Positions 51,561-61,610 are shown, numbered from the stretch's first letter. The stretch is 64,000 bases of DNA from Spirochaetota bacterium (GCA_016214035.1 JACRPF010000021.1:62001-126000), one strand, 5' to 3'. Numbers and translations are program-made. Notes: generated by a model from the letters alone, not told the origin.

Positions 51561-52637
51561 CTATGCCGTCTTATGCGCCGCATGCATGCCGCAGCCGCAG
51601 AATGCTTCTATCTTCGAATGGATCACCTCGTCACATCCAGGAACACTCAGTACGTCGCATTCGCTGGCGAGTATGAACGGATGACCGGTTGCGCTCATTT
51701 TCATGGAAAGCTCGTCGGCAAGCGCGCGCACCTGATCAACGGTAATCTCTTTGTCTGAAAAGAATTTCTTTGACGGCAGATTGCCGAACAGCACCGTCTG
51801 CTTGGGCACGAACGGTTCCATATCCCAGAGCTTAACCGGACTGCCGAGGCTGAGCACGGCGGGGTCGAGCTGTGCAAAGCGTTCAACCATGGCGGTTGTA
51901 AGTTCGCCGCAATCATGGAAAAACAGGTCGGCGCCGTACGATTCAAGAATGGCACGCAGCTTCATATTCGGCTCGATGACATACCGCTGAAACACATCGT
52001 CTTTTCCATGCATTTGATTCGGCGAGAAGAACACAAGGTTCGCCGCGGGTTCACAGAGAAAAACAGCCTTGGCTCCGGCCTTGCACTGAAGCGCGATGGA
52101 CCGTTCGATGATGGTCCGTGCGAGAAGCGCCACGCGCTCGATGAGTTTCACTTCATCGCTGTCGGCTGCCGTCATGCCGTCACCGGCAAGAAATATCGGG
52201 ATGATGGGATCGGCAAGCAGTTTGGTGGTAAGCGAGAACGGTCCTATGCACATGCCCACCGGCAGAAGATCCGTCTTTGACGATACATACGTAAGCGCGT
52301 CGAGCAGCGCCTTGAACCGGGGTACCGCAAGCATGGCGTCGTCAAGGAGTGCCGCGGCAGCATCGGCTTCCGGGGGACTTGAAAAATGGAATGTCGGAAT
52401 ATCACCCGCGGCGACACCCAGTTTTTTCAGCATCGCTTCTTTTTCAATGGTAAGATCCATCACAGGAACGGCGATGGGCGTCCCGTAGCGCCGGGCAGTC
52501 TCCTCCATCACTTTGCCGAGCATGGCACCGTTATGGAGCACGGCATTCGGATCCGGATATTCGTGCAGGGTCAAATGCGTGCCGATGGGCATGCTGACGC
52601 CTTCACGCGCAAGGTTTATATAATAGCTTCTGTCCAT
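51561..52637 (-). CDS. Uroporphyrinogen decarboxylase-family (MtaA/CmuA-like) protein
   Basis: 358 residues of the UroD TIM barrel. The HxC motif in FFHDCGELT and the later Cys cluster EAFCGCGMHAA resemble the zinc site of methylcobamide:thiol methyltransferases (MtaA, CmuA) rather than true HemE, whose N-terminal RQAGR-type motif is absent. Likely reactions are methyl transfer from a corrinoid protein, but the partner genes are not here. GGAGG seven bases before the ATG at 52637 fixes the start; the upstream in-frame extension is not conserved. It follows the PL8 lyase gene by 132 bases on the same strand, perhaps demethylating sugars or aromatics, which is speculation. Confidence 0.8.
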   Translation of the reverse strand: MDRSYYINLAREGVSMPIGTHLTLHEYPDPNAVLHNGAMLGKVMEETARRYGTPIAVPVMDLTIEKEAMLKKLGVAAGDIPTFHFSSPPEADAAAALLDDAMLAVPRFKALLDALTYVSSKTDLLPVGMCIGPFSLTTKLLADPIIPIFLAGDGMTAADSDEVKLIERVALLARTIIERSIALQCKAGAKAVFLCEPAANLVFFSPNQMHGKDDVFQRYVIEPNMKLRAILESYGADLFFHDCGELTTAMVERFAQLDPAVLSLGSPVKLWDMEPFVPKQTVLFGNLPSKKFFSDKEITVDQVRALADELSMKMSATGHPFILASECDVLSVPGCDEVIHSKIEAFCGCGMHAAHKTA

Positions 52638-52768
52638 GTGAGTACCTCCGGGTACAGCAATTAAGTATGGCACAATAGTAATATGCGTGTACGGTATCAC
52701 ATAGAACAAAGACGGGGTTTTATGGTACAATTCTGCGCGTCTGTAAAAAAGCTCAAAAAAAGGCCGTA

Positions 52769-55700
52769 TTATCGCTCTATTTTATATGCCTGAGTGATGC
52801 TCTGTCCGGCATTATCACCATCCGGCAACGGCATGCGTATACGGGTAATACCGAGACCGGACTCCCACGCAGCGCCCGTTCCCGACAGTTTCCGGCTTAC
52901 CGCTACGCCGAGCGTAAGCGGTTTGTTCCGCGGATTGGCCGCACTCACCGTAAGCACATTCCCCGATGAACGCAGCATCAGCATGCACGGCTGGTCGACG
53001 GTGACCGAAAGACCGTCCGCGGTGACGATGCTTCCCGGCTGAAAGAACACCGCCTGCACGACGGCCCGAGCGCTGTCTTCCGCGGCCTGCACCAGATCCG
53101 TATTTGTTATTACACGCACCGGCATGTCGGCGGCTAATTTCTTTATATCATCGCCCGTTCCCGGAGCGATGATATATGCGTATGCCGCGTTCTCCGGGTT
53201 CGCACCGTGATTAATCCATGCACTGAACACATCCGTGCGTATCACATCGCCGGATGCCGATGTTGAAATATCCTTCCAGCTCCCCTGCTCTGCATCGGCG
53301 TTCACCGTAACGCGGTTACCCAGAAGCAGATACCCCACGCCGTCGTGATGAAGCCATTTCGCATCTGCCGCATCTTCTTTTCCCCGTGACAGCGCACGCG
53401 GCGCATCACCCGTACCGATCGTTACCGGACCTTTGAGCAGACATTGATTGAGCGATGTATACACCGGCTTACCGCTCGTATCGGATATACCGGCACCGAG
53501 CGCAAGGCAGACATTGTCAAAGAAAAAATACGCCTTGTGCGCGGCAAGCGTCTTGCGTGTGTGAAAAAATCCGCACACCCCGTTCGTTCCGTCGGACACA
53601 CCGCCGGCAAAATCCTTCTCCCCGCGCGACGGCACCTTGCCTTCCGGCGGCTCCGGCGACCAGACCGCGGTTATTCCCGGCAGCCGCTTCCAATCCCATA
53701 CGGGGAATATGTTATGATATGACAGGCCGTCACCGGTATAAATGTAGGTAAGTCCATCCGACAGCAGATGCGACCGTTTTCCTTCATCGTTCACAAGCTC
53801 TCCTGACTGCATGCGAAGCGACAGCATCTTCACCGACATCATCCACGATGCCCTCCGGTGTATCATATAATCCGACTTCCAGAAATGTCTGTTCCCGACA
53901 AGCGAGTTTATCTTATTTGTAAGCTCTTCGTGAAAAGCGGCAACCTCCGGCTGTCGGGGCCCCCGCTGTGTCTTCAGGTTTTTGCACACCTCGCCGAGAA
54001 AGTTAACGCCGGGAACGCCAGACGCACGTGTGATCTCGCGTCCGCGCGAACTGTAATCAATGAGATTACGATAGAGCATCCAGCGGGAACCGTCGAGCAC
54101 ATAGGATGTGAGTATATCAAGCTTTTCCTTGGGGAATTCGAACACCGTACCGGCGGCATAATACAGAAAACGCGAGGCGTCAACGGCAAACACGGCGCCG
54201 TATCCGGAATTGTAGATCTGCTGCCCATGCTGGTGGAATGTCCCGTCCGTCTTCACACCCTCATCATCGCCGGAAGCAACGCGTATTTCATCGGCAATGA
54301 GCTTGAACGCGTACGCCGCGACGGCAGGATTGCGTTCGATGACGCCGCGTACCACGGTATGGCCCGCGGTCCAGGTGAGATTGCCGCCGGTCATCCGGTC
54401 GGTGCTGCTCCGTTTAAGGATGACGACGATTTTTGCCCGCTGCTCCGGTGTCAGCTCTCCGTCGAGCAGAAGCGCTGTCTTCGTGAGTGTCAGCTGCGCG
54501 CCGATTTCGTTATGCCACCAGTTATCCGACTTCGGGTCACGGGAAAACCAGTATGCAAGCGCGCGGTCGATGACCGACTTCAGCATCGTACGCTGCGTTG
54601 CGTTCTCATTGGTAATCCGCACATAGTCGTATGTCATCGCGTAGATGTTGTCGAGATGTTTCTGCGGAGCCCATCGCGCGCGTGAGCGGTCATCATACGC
54701 GATTCCCGTCCAGCTGCCGTCGGCGGAGCACGATGACGCAATGGCCAGCGCCGGTACCGAAGCCTCACCGATGACATCACCGTGTTTCGGTGACAGCGTA
54801 TCGATAAGCCGTCCTTTTATGAGAACGAGATCGGCGGCATGTTTTTCAGTGACCTTTATACTCCGCATCGGGTCTTTCTCCTCAAGCATCATCGCAACGA
54901 GATTATCTATATGGAGCACGGTACCGGCTACCGGCGTTTCGTGATCGCCCCAGGTGGACGCGAACGCGATGCTGTCGATCTTTTTCCATCCCACGGGTGA
55001 GCGTGATTTCGAGAATTTCGCATAGGGCAGTTCAAAACGCTTCCATCCTTTCCAATCCACCGCAAGCGTGTACCGATAGTAGTCCCAGCCCTTGCTGCCG
55101 TCATCCTCGGAGGTACACACCAGTTCGATGCGTGCGCCCGTAGCCTGTTCAGAATAACAGTCGAACGAGATCGTATTGAACGCCGAAAGATCGTGGGCGA
55201 ATTCTTTTATCGCGATGCCCTCTTTTGTCGATGCATCGAACCGGAGCGATCGCCTGCCGCTCTTCACATTCTGTTCTGCAAACACCGCAGCACCGCTCCA
55301 GCGGAGATCACCTTCCATATCATCGATGACAGCCGTCACCGATGCCGGTGAAGCCCCGATATCGGCGGTGAACGACACATCCTGCAGAAAGACCGTACTG
55401 CGGTTCGCTTTCTCCGTTGTGCCGAACATGATGTATTTCACCCGTTTCAGTTCCTCGGCGGTAATGGCGCTGCCGTTTTTGACAAGCTCGCGGAACGATA
55501 TCGTAACGGAAGACCATGCCGGTTTCACCGCGGCAGACTTCATGAACTTCACCTCTTCCTTACCGTTCAGATAAACGAAGGTTATGCTGATGGACTCGGT
55601 ATCATCGCTCTTTACCGAAAAACGGAGGCCTGCACATGTCTCAGAATTAATACCGCCGTTGATCGTGCATCGGAACCACGAATACGCCGCCGCCGAGTAA

Positions 55701-55870
55701 TCAGCATCGCAACGTACCGCCGGACGTCCGCCGTCATCAACAAAAGACACCTTCCCGTTATCCTTGCTGCTCCATGCTGATTTTTCCAAACCAATTGCCT
55801 GTCCGAGCAATAACCCGGAGGCAGATATGATAATAGACAGATACTGAAAAACCGATGAATATGATCGCAT
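52769..55870 (-). CDS. Secreted polysaccharide lyase family 8 (PL8) with N-terminal binding domains
   Basis: 1033 residues. Signal peptide-like start (MRSYSSVFQYLSIIISASG), two galactose-binding-like beta domains (about 25-175 and 180-335), then a PL8 lyase: the alpha/alpha barrel (~350-690) contains NWWHNEIGAQLTLTKTALLL, GGNLTWTAGH, DGTFHQHGQQIYNSGYG and SRGREITRASG, which supply Asn, His, Tyr and Arg of the active site; the beta-sandwich C-terminal part follows. PL8 enzymes cut hyaluronan, chondroitin or xanthan by beta-elimination. GGGAG before the ATG at 55870 sets the start over an upstream TTG. It sits downstream of the DUF1549/DUF1501/PPC genes. Confidence 0.88.
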   Translation of the reverse strand: MRSYSSVFQYLSIIISASGLLLGQAIGLEKSAWSSKDNGKVSFVDDGGRPAVRCDADYSAAAYSWFRCTINGGINSETCAGLRFSVKSDDTESISITFVYLNGKEEVKFMKSAAVKPAWSSVTISFRELVKNGSAITAEELKRVKYIMFGTTEKANRSTVFLQDVSFTADIGASPASVTAVIDDMEGDLRWSGAAVFAEQNVKSGRRSLRFDASTKEGIAIKEFAHDLSAFNTISFDCYSEQATGARIELVCTSEDDGSKGWDYYRYTLAVDWKGWKRFELPYAKFSKSRSPVGWKKIDSIAFASTWGDHETPVAGTVLHIDNLVAMMLEEKDPMRSIKVTEKHAADLVLIKGRLIDTLSPKHGDVIGEASVPALAIASSCSADGSWTGIAYDDRSRARWAPQKHLDNIYAMTYDYVRITNENATQRTMLKSVIDRALAYWFSRDPKSDNWWHNEIGAQLTLTKTALLLDGELTPEQRAKIVVILKRSSTDRMTGGNLTWTAGHTVVRGVIERNPAVAAYAFKLIADEIRVASGDDEGVKTDGTFHQHGQQIYNSGYGAVFAVDASRFLYYAAGTVFEFPKEKLDILTSYVLDGSRWMLYRNLIDYSSRGREITRASGVPGVNFLGEVCKNLKTQRGPRQPEVAAFHEELTNKINSLVGNRHFWKSDYMIHRRASWMMSVKMLSLRMQSGELVNDEGKRSHLLSDGLTYIYTGDGLSYHNIFPVWDWKRLPGITAVWSPEPPEGKVPSRGEKDFAGGVSDGTNGVCGFFHTRKTLAAHKAYFFFDNVCLALGAGISDTSGKPVYTSLNQCLLKGPVTIGTGDAPRALSRGKEDAADAKWLHHDGVGYLLLGNRVTVNADAEQGSWKDISTSASGDVIRTDVFSAWINHGANPENAAYAYIIAPGTGDDIKKLAADMPVRVITNTDLVQAAEDSARAVVQAVFFQPGSIVTADGLSVTVDQPCMLMLRSSGNVLTVSAANPRNKPLTLGVAVSRKLSGTGAAWESGLGITRIRMPLPDGDNAGQSITQAYKIER

Positions 55871-56025
55871 ACATGCTCCCGGCAAAAAATAATTACGGAC
55901 GCCGCTCAGCGGGTGTTATACCGGTAGTATATGCAAATAACGTGAAAAGGGTGTTGGATAAAAAAGACATTGTAATCCATAAAATTGAAAAAAAAGGACA
56001 TCTCTGCCGGAGACACGGGAATGCG

Positions 56026-58443
56026 CTACTGCTGCACCACTTCGAACGGCAACGCGGGGAATGTGCAGAGAAATTGCTTCTGCGGTATCGGCCTTCCGAG
56101 GCTGTCCTTCTGCTGCCCCGAGATGACAAATGCGTTGACAACGATATTGCCGCGGAGTCCTTTTTTTATCGCCGGATCGGTTTTTACCACCAATACCGGC
56201 GCCGTGTTGGCCACCGGCTCCGGAGACAGCAGCGTCATGCCGGGAATATCGGTCTCAAGCTCATACTGGAGTCTCACTTTCGGCAGCATCGCCGTGACCT
56301 TTACGTTCCCGTAGAGCATTTTCAGAAGAAACGTTTTTTCTTCACCCGGGCGCAGACTGACGATGGGGTCACTGGTGTCAATCATGAGCGCCGCACGCGG
56401 ACGCGCCACGCAGGTAAGATAAAAATTCTCCGACGGAACGATATGCCGGTATGCGAACGCCTGCATCATGTCCTCCGCAGGCAGCGCGATATGACTGACC
56501 TCGCGGCCGTCAATCATTGCCGTGCCTACGATATGCGGCATCAGCTGGTTCGTGGTTATCGTGGGCGCCGCGCTGAGCGTCACTCTGAGCGTATTGTTAT
56601 TAAACCGTACAATACCGCCTGAAATCGTCAGCTCCTTCGGCGCATTGGTAAGCGACAGGGTAATCGCTCCGTCAAACCCGCCATGACGGGTCACATGGAC
56701 GGTGACCGGCAGCGTACCGCCGCGCGGCACACTCACGCTTGACGGCGTCACGCGCAGTTTAAAATCCGGCTGCGGTGTGTTCATCCGCAGCCGGTAATTA
56801 TAAAGCTCGCCGCCCTTGTTCTGCATATCCTTGATGGTCACATAGTATGTCCCGTCCACGGGTATCGTGCAGGTGATGAGCGAATCGGCGTGATGTGTCG
56901 TCAATCCCATGGAACTGTCCACAGTGTCGTCGTTCGTTGCCAGCACCGTTCCGCGCGCGTCGGTGAGCTTAAGCATCGAGTCCACCGGTGCACCGAGCCG
57001 GCGCGCATAAACCTCGGCGACAAACTTCGTACCCGCCTTGAGTGACAATTTGTATATGTCGATATCACCGGGTTTATTGATTATGCCGTTCATCGCGCAC
57101 GGAAATATCGATGCCTGCGCGTTTGAAATCGTGTTATTATCCTCGCGCTCATTAACCTCACGGAGATCATCGGCATAAAAATAGACGGGGTTATGGACGA
57201 GTTCCGTCAGTTCATCCAGAAGAATGACACCCGACTCGCTTAAATCCGGCGCAACGGTGTAATTCGTGAACGGCAGATTGACACCCCGAAGCGTTACGGC
57301 CGTCTTGGCGTCCCGCGGGCCGCCAATGGGAGAGATGCCGGTCACATACGGCAGCGCACCGGCGGTGATGCGATAGACGAAATCCTCGCGGCCGCGGTAT
57401 ATCGAATCGCGGATCTCAAGAACATACTCGCCGTCCTCCTTTATTTCATGGATGAGCACGGCGTCGGGATTGATATAAAAATCATCAGCAAAGGCGACTT
57501 CCTTGCCCTTCGCGTTGTAGAGCGTGAGTACCGACTGAAACCAGCCGGGCACCGCATCGGCAAGATAGGGCATGAGCTCGCGGGCCTGAACAACGAACGC
57601 CAGCTTCTGACCGGCGACGCCGGAAAACCTGTAGCGATCGACATCCCCGGGAAGTATCTGTCCGTTGATAATCACCGGCATAGCGGGGAGCATGTGCGCC
57701 TTTTTATGATCGTCGTTCGGTTCACGTTCAACGATCTCGGGTATCGAACCCACAAAAAACGTCAAGGGCTCGGACACACCGCGCACCGTGGCCAGCCGCA
57801 GTTCGTGCTGCCCGATTGCGGCATCTTCCGCAATGGTCATCTCAATCTTGACGGTATCGGCGAGCTGCACATTGGGCTGTTTCTTTTTCGCCATCTCGCG
57901 CATGAATTTCATCGTATCGGGATCATCCGGCTGCTTTTCCACATAGGAAAGCTCCCGGATGACATTGGAAAGATTACGCCGCACCTGATCGATATTGGTG
58001 GCAGGCGGAATTTTGACCGCGGATGCGTTGCTGACTGCCGCGGACTTGACCGGTGCGTCCGCATTACTGCCGGACATCATCATGCTGTCGCCGGTCATCA
58101 TCATAGTGTCACCCGAACCGGCACCTGTTGCCGACGCTTTCGGCGACTCAAATTCCGCAAGCTGATTCTCGTAAGCGATTTTCCTGTCTTTCAGGTTCTG
58201 TATCTGGAATCCTTCCATCCAGCGCGTGAAACCCACCTGCTTCATCTCAATACCGCTGCCGGATATCATAAAGTTCGTGACGGATTCAAGGAACTGTCCG
58301 CCGACGGCTATGGTGATCGTCTCACCGCGCTTCCCTCCTGCGGGATAAACATACCCGATATGCGGGCGTGTCTGTGCGAATACGTCAGCCGCCGTCACAG
58401 CAGCAAGTAGAGCGGCACATGCAAGCAGGCGTCGGGCGTTCAT
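56026..58443 (-). CDS. Secreted protein with PPC (pre-peptidase C-terminal) domains
   Basis: 805 residues. Signal peptide (ending in DVFAQ) then an IPT/TIG-like domain (PHIGYVYPAGGKRGETITIAVGG), a Met/Ser/Ala-rich helical insert (~85-190, with MMMTGDSMMMSG), and two PPC-type beta domains recognised by EREPNDDHKKAHMLP and FVAEVYARRLGAPVDSMLKL-type strands near 240-370 and 430-545. The C-terminal third is beta-rich. Proteins of this build are typical third members of DUF1549/DUF1501 clusters in PVC bacteria; their biochemical role is unknown. It starts 18 bases after DUF1501 on the same strand, with AAGGGG before the ATG. Confidence 0.82.
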   Translation of the reverse strand: MNARRLLACAALLAAVTAADVFAQTRPHIGYVYPAGGKRGETITIAVGGQFLESVTNFMISGSGIEMKQVGFTRWMEGFQIQNLKDRKIAYENQLAEFESPKASATGAGSGDTMMMTGDSMMMSGSNADAPVKSAAVSNASAVKIPPATNIDQVRRNLSNVIRELSYVEKQPDDPDTMKFMREMAKKKQPNVQLADTVKIEMTIAEDAAIGQHELRLATVRGVSEPLTFFVGSIPEIVEREPNDDHKKAHMLPAMPVIINGQILPGDVDRYRFSGVAGQKLAFVVQARELMPYLADAVPGWFQSVLTLYNAKGKEVAFADDFYINPDAVLIHEIKEDGEYVLEIRDSIYRGREDFVYRITAGALPYVTGISPIGGPRDAKTAVTLRGVNLPFTNYTVAPDLSESGVILLDELTELVHNPVYFYADDLREVNEREDNNTISNAQASIFPCAMNGIINKPGDIDIYKLSLKAGTKFVAEVYARRLGAPVDSMLKLTDARGTVLATNDDTVDSSMGLTTHHADSLITCTIPVDGTYYVTIKDMQNKGGELYNYRLRMNTPQPDFKLRVTPSSVSVPRGGTLPVTVHVTRHGGFDGAITLSLTNAPKELTISGGIVRFNNNTLRVTLSAAPTITTNQLMPHIVGTAMIDGREVSHIALPAEDMMQAFAYRHIVPSENFYLTCVARPRAALMIDTSDPIVSLRPGEEKTFLLKMLYGNVKVTAMLPKVRLQYELETDIPGMTLLSPEPVANTAPVLVVKTDPAIKKGLRGNIVVNAFVISGQQKDSLGRPIPQKQFLCTFPALPFEVVQQ

Positions 58444-58460
58444 AATCTTCCCCTTGGAGG

Positions 58461-59786
58461 TTACATTATCTCTTTGAGTCTTCCGGCGATGGGTATTTTT
58501 TCTTCGGCACCCGGGATCACACGCACCGCATACCCCTGCGGATGCTGTATCGTGCCGTCCGGATCGATACCGAGCAGTTCATACATGCTGCCGATGAGAT
58601 CCCAGGGATACACCGGCCGGTCGCGCACATCTTCACCGGTGGCGTTCGTCGAACCCACTACCCTGCCACCTTTGAATCCGCCGCCCGCCACCACATGCGA
58701 GAACACCTTCCCGAAGTGATTGCGTCCGCCGTTCCAGGGCGCTTCCCATTGCACACGCGGCGTACGGCCGAACTCGCCGCCCGCCCACACGATGGTAGTA
58801 TCAAGCAGTCCGCGCTCGCCGAGATCGTCGAGCAGCGCAGACATACCGCGGTCGAACTGCGGGAGTTTCGTGCGCATCGTCTGGAAATGCTGTTTATGCG
58901 TATCCCAGCCTTCATAGTTAATCGTCACATACGGCACGCCGCTTTCCACGAGACGCCGCGCCGCAAGACAGGCCTGGCCGAATACGTTCATGCCGTACTT
59001 GTCGCGTACATCCTGTTTTTCAAGGTTCAAATCGAACACCTTGCCGGCGGAACCGAGTATGAGATCCCATGCTTCATTGGCATTCTTATCGAACAGAGAA
59101 ATAAGCGGATTTCCCGCCATCGCCTTGGCAAACGTGTCCATCTGCCCGAGCAGTTCACGCCGTGTCTGCTGCCGCTCGGGACCGATATCCTTCGATACAA
59201 CACCTTCAACGGAAAAACGCTTCGGGTCGCCGGGGTTGCCGCCGGTTGCAAAGGGTTTGAAGCGCTGGCCGAGAAAACCGGATTCTGAAAAGCGCCCCTG
59301 CGGTTTGGTAAGCACGATATACGGCGGGATGAGACCCTTGTACCCCGCATCATATCCATTCTTAAGCGACACAATAGCACCGGCACTCGGATGCACCAGC
59401 GCTCCGCCCGGCATCCATCCCGACTGCGTCATATATGCGGCGGTTTCATGCCCATTATTGCCGTGCGTCATGCTGCGGATGATGGAATATTTGTCGGCAC
59501 GCTGCGCGAGCATCGGCAGGAGTTCATTCACCTGTATGCCGTCAACGTTGGTGGCTATCGCCTTATTGAGCGGCCCGGTAATATCGTTGCCGGCGTCAGG
59601 CTTCGGGTCGAAGGTATCGATATGCGTAGGTCCGCCCCACATCCATATCTGAATAACAGCCTTGGCTTTCGCTTTGATGGGCTGCTGCGCGGAAAGTTTC
59701 AGCGGCAGACAGCTCGCCGCGCCCGCGCTGAAAAGCAGCTTAAGCATATCCCGTCGCGATATCGATGTATATTTCGGCTCTCTCAT
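58461..59786 (-). CDS. DUF1501 family protein (sulfatase-like fold), Tat signal
   Basis: 441 residues. N-terminal twin-Arg signal (SRRDMLKLLFSAGAASCLPL) followed by the DUF1501 core: IQIWMWGGPTHIDTFDPKPDAG, SMTHGNNGHETAAYMTQSG, YVTINYEGWDTHKQHFQTM and TTIVWAGGEFGRTPRVQ, with GGRNHFGKVFSHVVAGGGFKGG near the end. DUF1501 belongs to the alkaline-phosphatase/sulfatase superfamily by fold and is almost always next to DUF1549/DUF1553, as here. Activity is not established. GGAGG eight bases before the ATG; it follows the DUF1549 gene by 21 bases, so they form an operon. Confidence 0.92.
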   Translation of the reverse strand: MREPKYTSISRRDMLKLLFSAGAASCLPLKLSAQQPIKAKAKAVIQIWMWGGPTHIDTFDPKPDAGNDITGPLNKAIATNVDGIQVNELLPMLAQRADKYSIIRSMTHGNNGHETAAYMTQSGWMPGGALVHPSAGAIVSLKNGYDAGYKGLIPPYIVLTKPQGRFSESGFLGQRFKPFATGGNPGDPKRFSVEGVVSKDIGPERQQTRRELLGQMDTFAKAMAGNPLISLFDKNANEAWDLILGSAGKVFDLNLEKQDVRDKYGMNVFGQACLAARRLVESGVPYVTINYEGWDTHKQHFQTMRTKLPQFDRGMSALLDDLGERGLLDTTIVWAGGEFGRTPRVQWEAPWNGGRNHFGKVFSHVVAGGGFKGGRVVGSTNATGEDVRDRPVYPWDLIGSMYELLGIDPDGTIQHPQGYAVRVIPGAEEKIPIAGRLKEIM

Positions 59787-59807
59787 AGCATACCTCCGGA
59801 AGATGAC

Positions 59808-61394
59808 TTAATGCTTCGTGATGAACTCCGTCGTATTTACCAGCGCCCAGGTGATGTCCGAAAGACTGTCGACCGGTTTGCGCGATTTATCGATGAAATA
59901 GTCGAGTGCGACTTTCTTTTCTTCGTCGCTCGGCCGGCGCGAAAGTATTGCAAGATAGAGCACCTCAAGCTGCTTGTCGATGACTTTCGCTTCCAGCATC
60001 ATTTTCCGGATAACGGCGCTGGTACGAAGTTTATCCTGAACCATACTCGAGTTGAGCATATGCAGCCGCTGGTCCGGTGTCGGCGTATTATTACGCTCCT
60101 CCGCCTGTCCATTGTCGCGCGTGGGCCTTCCGAACATCTCAAGAAACGAACTTGTGATGCTGCCGTCAGCGATATCAACGGCGGCCTGATCATTGGGGAG
60201 ATATGTAAACGGCTCGGGTATGGGACTCGAATACGATTCCGTCGTCCCGGTGAGTTTGTTGAGAATATCGATGATAACCTCGGCATCGAGACGGCGCGTG
60301 AGATAGAATGAGAAGTTCGTCTCTTTATTATCAGCATCGAGCGGTATTGATGACTGCTGATACGTACCCGAGTTCAGGATAAGCCGGTAAATATGCTTGA
60401 GGTCATACTGATGCGACACCAGTTCAGCAGCAAGATAATCGAGGAGCTCGGGGTTCTGCGGCGGATTATCCGGCCGCATGTCATCCGGCGGACTTACGAT
60501 ACCTCGCCCCATATGCCAGTACCAGATACGATTGACGATATTCCGCGCAAAATACGGATTTTCTTTCGTGATAAGCCAGTCGGCAAACTGTACACGCGGG
60601 TCGACGTTCGGCATGAGCACCGCTTTTTTCCCGCCGGGGAACACAGGCGCGAACGGCTTACCGTCGGGCGCGTTTACCGCGCGGTCGGGATCCCAGAAAA
60701 CGATTTCCTGCTTCCATTCCGCGGTGGCCTTGTACGCTACCTGGGTAAAGAATGCAGCCATTCCCCACAGCGCCGTGTTCGACCATTTTTCGGCGCGAAC
60801 GCCCATGAACGTCAGACCCACGGCCTGCGCAATGGTAACAGGATCTTTTTTGCTGAGCGCGCGATAGAAATTCACCGGAGGATCGCGAAAATTGTCACCG
60901 CTCGCGGTGAGGAGATCCCGCGCAAATTGATCGTACGGCTGATTGTTCTGTATCGCTGTCCGTATCCAGCGCTGATATGCCTGTACCGCATTCGGCCAGA
61001 GATTGATCGGAAATTCCGATTTCACCCGGAGTATGTCGCACCAGCGCATAGTCTGATACGAGACAAATCCTTCGCTGTTAAGGAGTTCATCAATGACAAG
61101 CGCGCGTTTATTGGTCGACTTGTCGGCGATGAATTTTCTGATGTTACCCACGCTAGGCAGTGAACCGGTGGTATCAAGATACGCTCTGCGAAGAAAGACC
61201 TCATCGGTTATCATATATGTTGGTCTGGCGCCGGTTTTTGCTAGCTTTGCAAACACATGCCTGTCAATCGCAGTGAGCGGTGTTGTCAGCGTTTCTGATT
61301 CGAATGCGTCAACCGGAGGACGCACCGGCTTCTGAGCATGCAAAAAAGGTATAAATATAGCAATTATGATGCAAACGTTTAACACGCACTTCAT
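59808..61394 (-). CDS. DUF1549/DUF1553 domain protein
   Basis: 528 residues. Signal peptide (MKCVLNVCIIIAIFIPFLHAQ). DUF1549 at about 35-230 (FLRRAYLDTTGSLPS; PYDQFARDLLTASGDN) and DUF1553 at about 255-520 (RVQFADWLITKENPYFARN; YWHMGRGIVSPPDDMRPDNP; LNSSMVQDKLR). The cytochrome c (PSCyt1) domain often fused at the N-terminus in Planctomycetes is absent, making this a short form. Function is unknown; link to sulfated polysaccharide use is proposed for PVC bacteria. AGGAAG precedes the ATG, and it is the first gene after a strong promoter, heading the operon that runs to the PPC gene and perhaps the PL8 lyase. Confidence 0.92.
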   Translation of the reverse strand: MKCVLNVCIIIAIFIPFLHAQKPVRPPVDAFESETLTTPLTAIDRHVFAKLAKTGARPTYMITDEVFLRRAYLDTTGSLPSVGNIRKFIADKSTNKRALVIDELLNSEGFVSYQTMRWCDILRVKSEFPINLWPNAVQAYQRWIRTAIQNNQPYDQFARDLLTASGDNFRDPPVNFYRALSKKDPVTIAQAVGLTFMGVRAEKWSNTALWGMAAFFTQVAYKATAEWKQEIVFWDPDRAVNAPDGKPFAPVFPGGKKAVLMPNVDPRVQFADWLITKENPYFARNIVNRIWYWHMGRGIVSPPDDMRPDNPPQNPELLDYLAAELVSHQYDLKHIYRLILNSGTYQQSSIPLDADNKETNFSFYLTRRLDAEVIIDILNKLTGTTESYSSPIPEPFTYLPNDQAAVDIADGSITSSFLEMFGRPTRDNGQAEERNNTPTPDQRLHMLNSSMVQDKLRTSAVIRKMMLEAKVIDKQLEVLYLAILSRRPSDEEKKVALDYFIDKSRKPVDSLSDITWALVNTTEFITKH

Positions 61395-61423
61395 ACATTT
61401 ACTTCCTATTATATTATGTCACA

Positions 61424-61452
61424 ATTATAGTAATTAATAAAATATAAGTCAA
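61424..61452 (-). promoter_or_regulatory. Promoter for the DUF1549/DUF1501 operon
   Basis: On the minus strand TTGACT (61452-61447), 17 bases, TATAAT (61429-61424), about 30 bases before the ATG. It is the only good match here with 17 rather than 16 bases. Confidence 0.65.
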
Positions 61453-61555
61453 GCTTCCAATAGTGAACTCCCATTGGAATACCTTGTTTTTCAGTATCAG
61501 GGACCTAAAAACGCCGGAATACACATGCGCCCTTCGCAATGAAGCCCGCAGTATG

Positions 61556-61583
61556 TTGACAAAAATACGTTCTGCTGTACAAT
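61556..61583 (+). promoter_or_regulatory. Promoter of the TPR-GreA-like operon
   Basis: TTGACA (61556-61561), 16 bases, TACAAT (61578-61583). It leaves a leader of about 150 bases before the ATG at 61744. Confidence 0.6.
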
Positions 61584-61610
61584 ATGTATGTTGCATGTAA
61601 AATTAGACGT

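Noticed and set aside
57448-58410. Plus-strand frame of 320 codons
   Set aside because: It is antisense to the PPC protein gene, which has a signal peptide, domains and a ribosome site; the frame shows no protein-like motifs.
59391-60311. Plus-strand frame of 306 codons
   Set aside because: It spans two minus-strand genes (DUF1501, DUF1549/1553) with clear domains and has no ribosome site.
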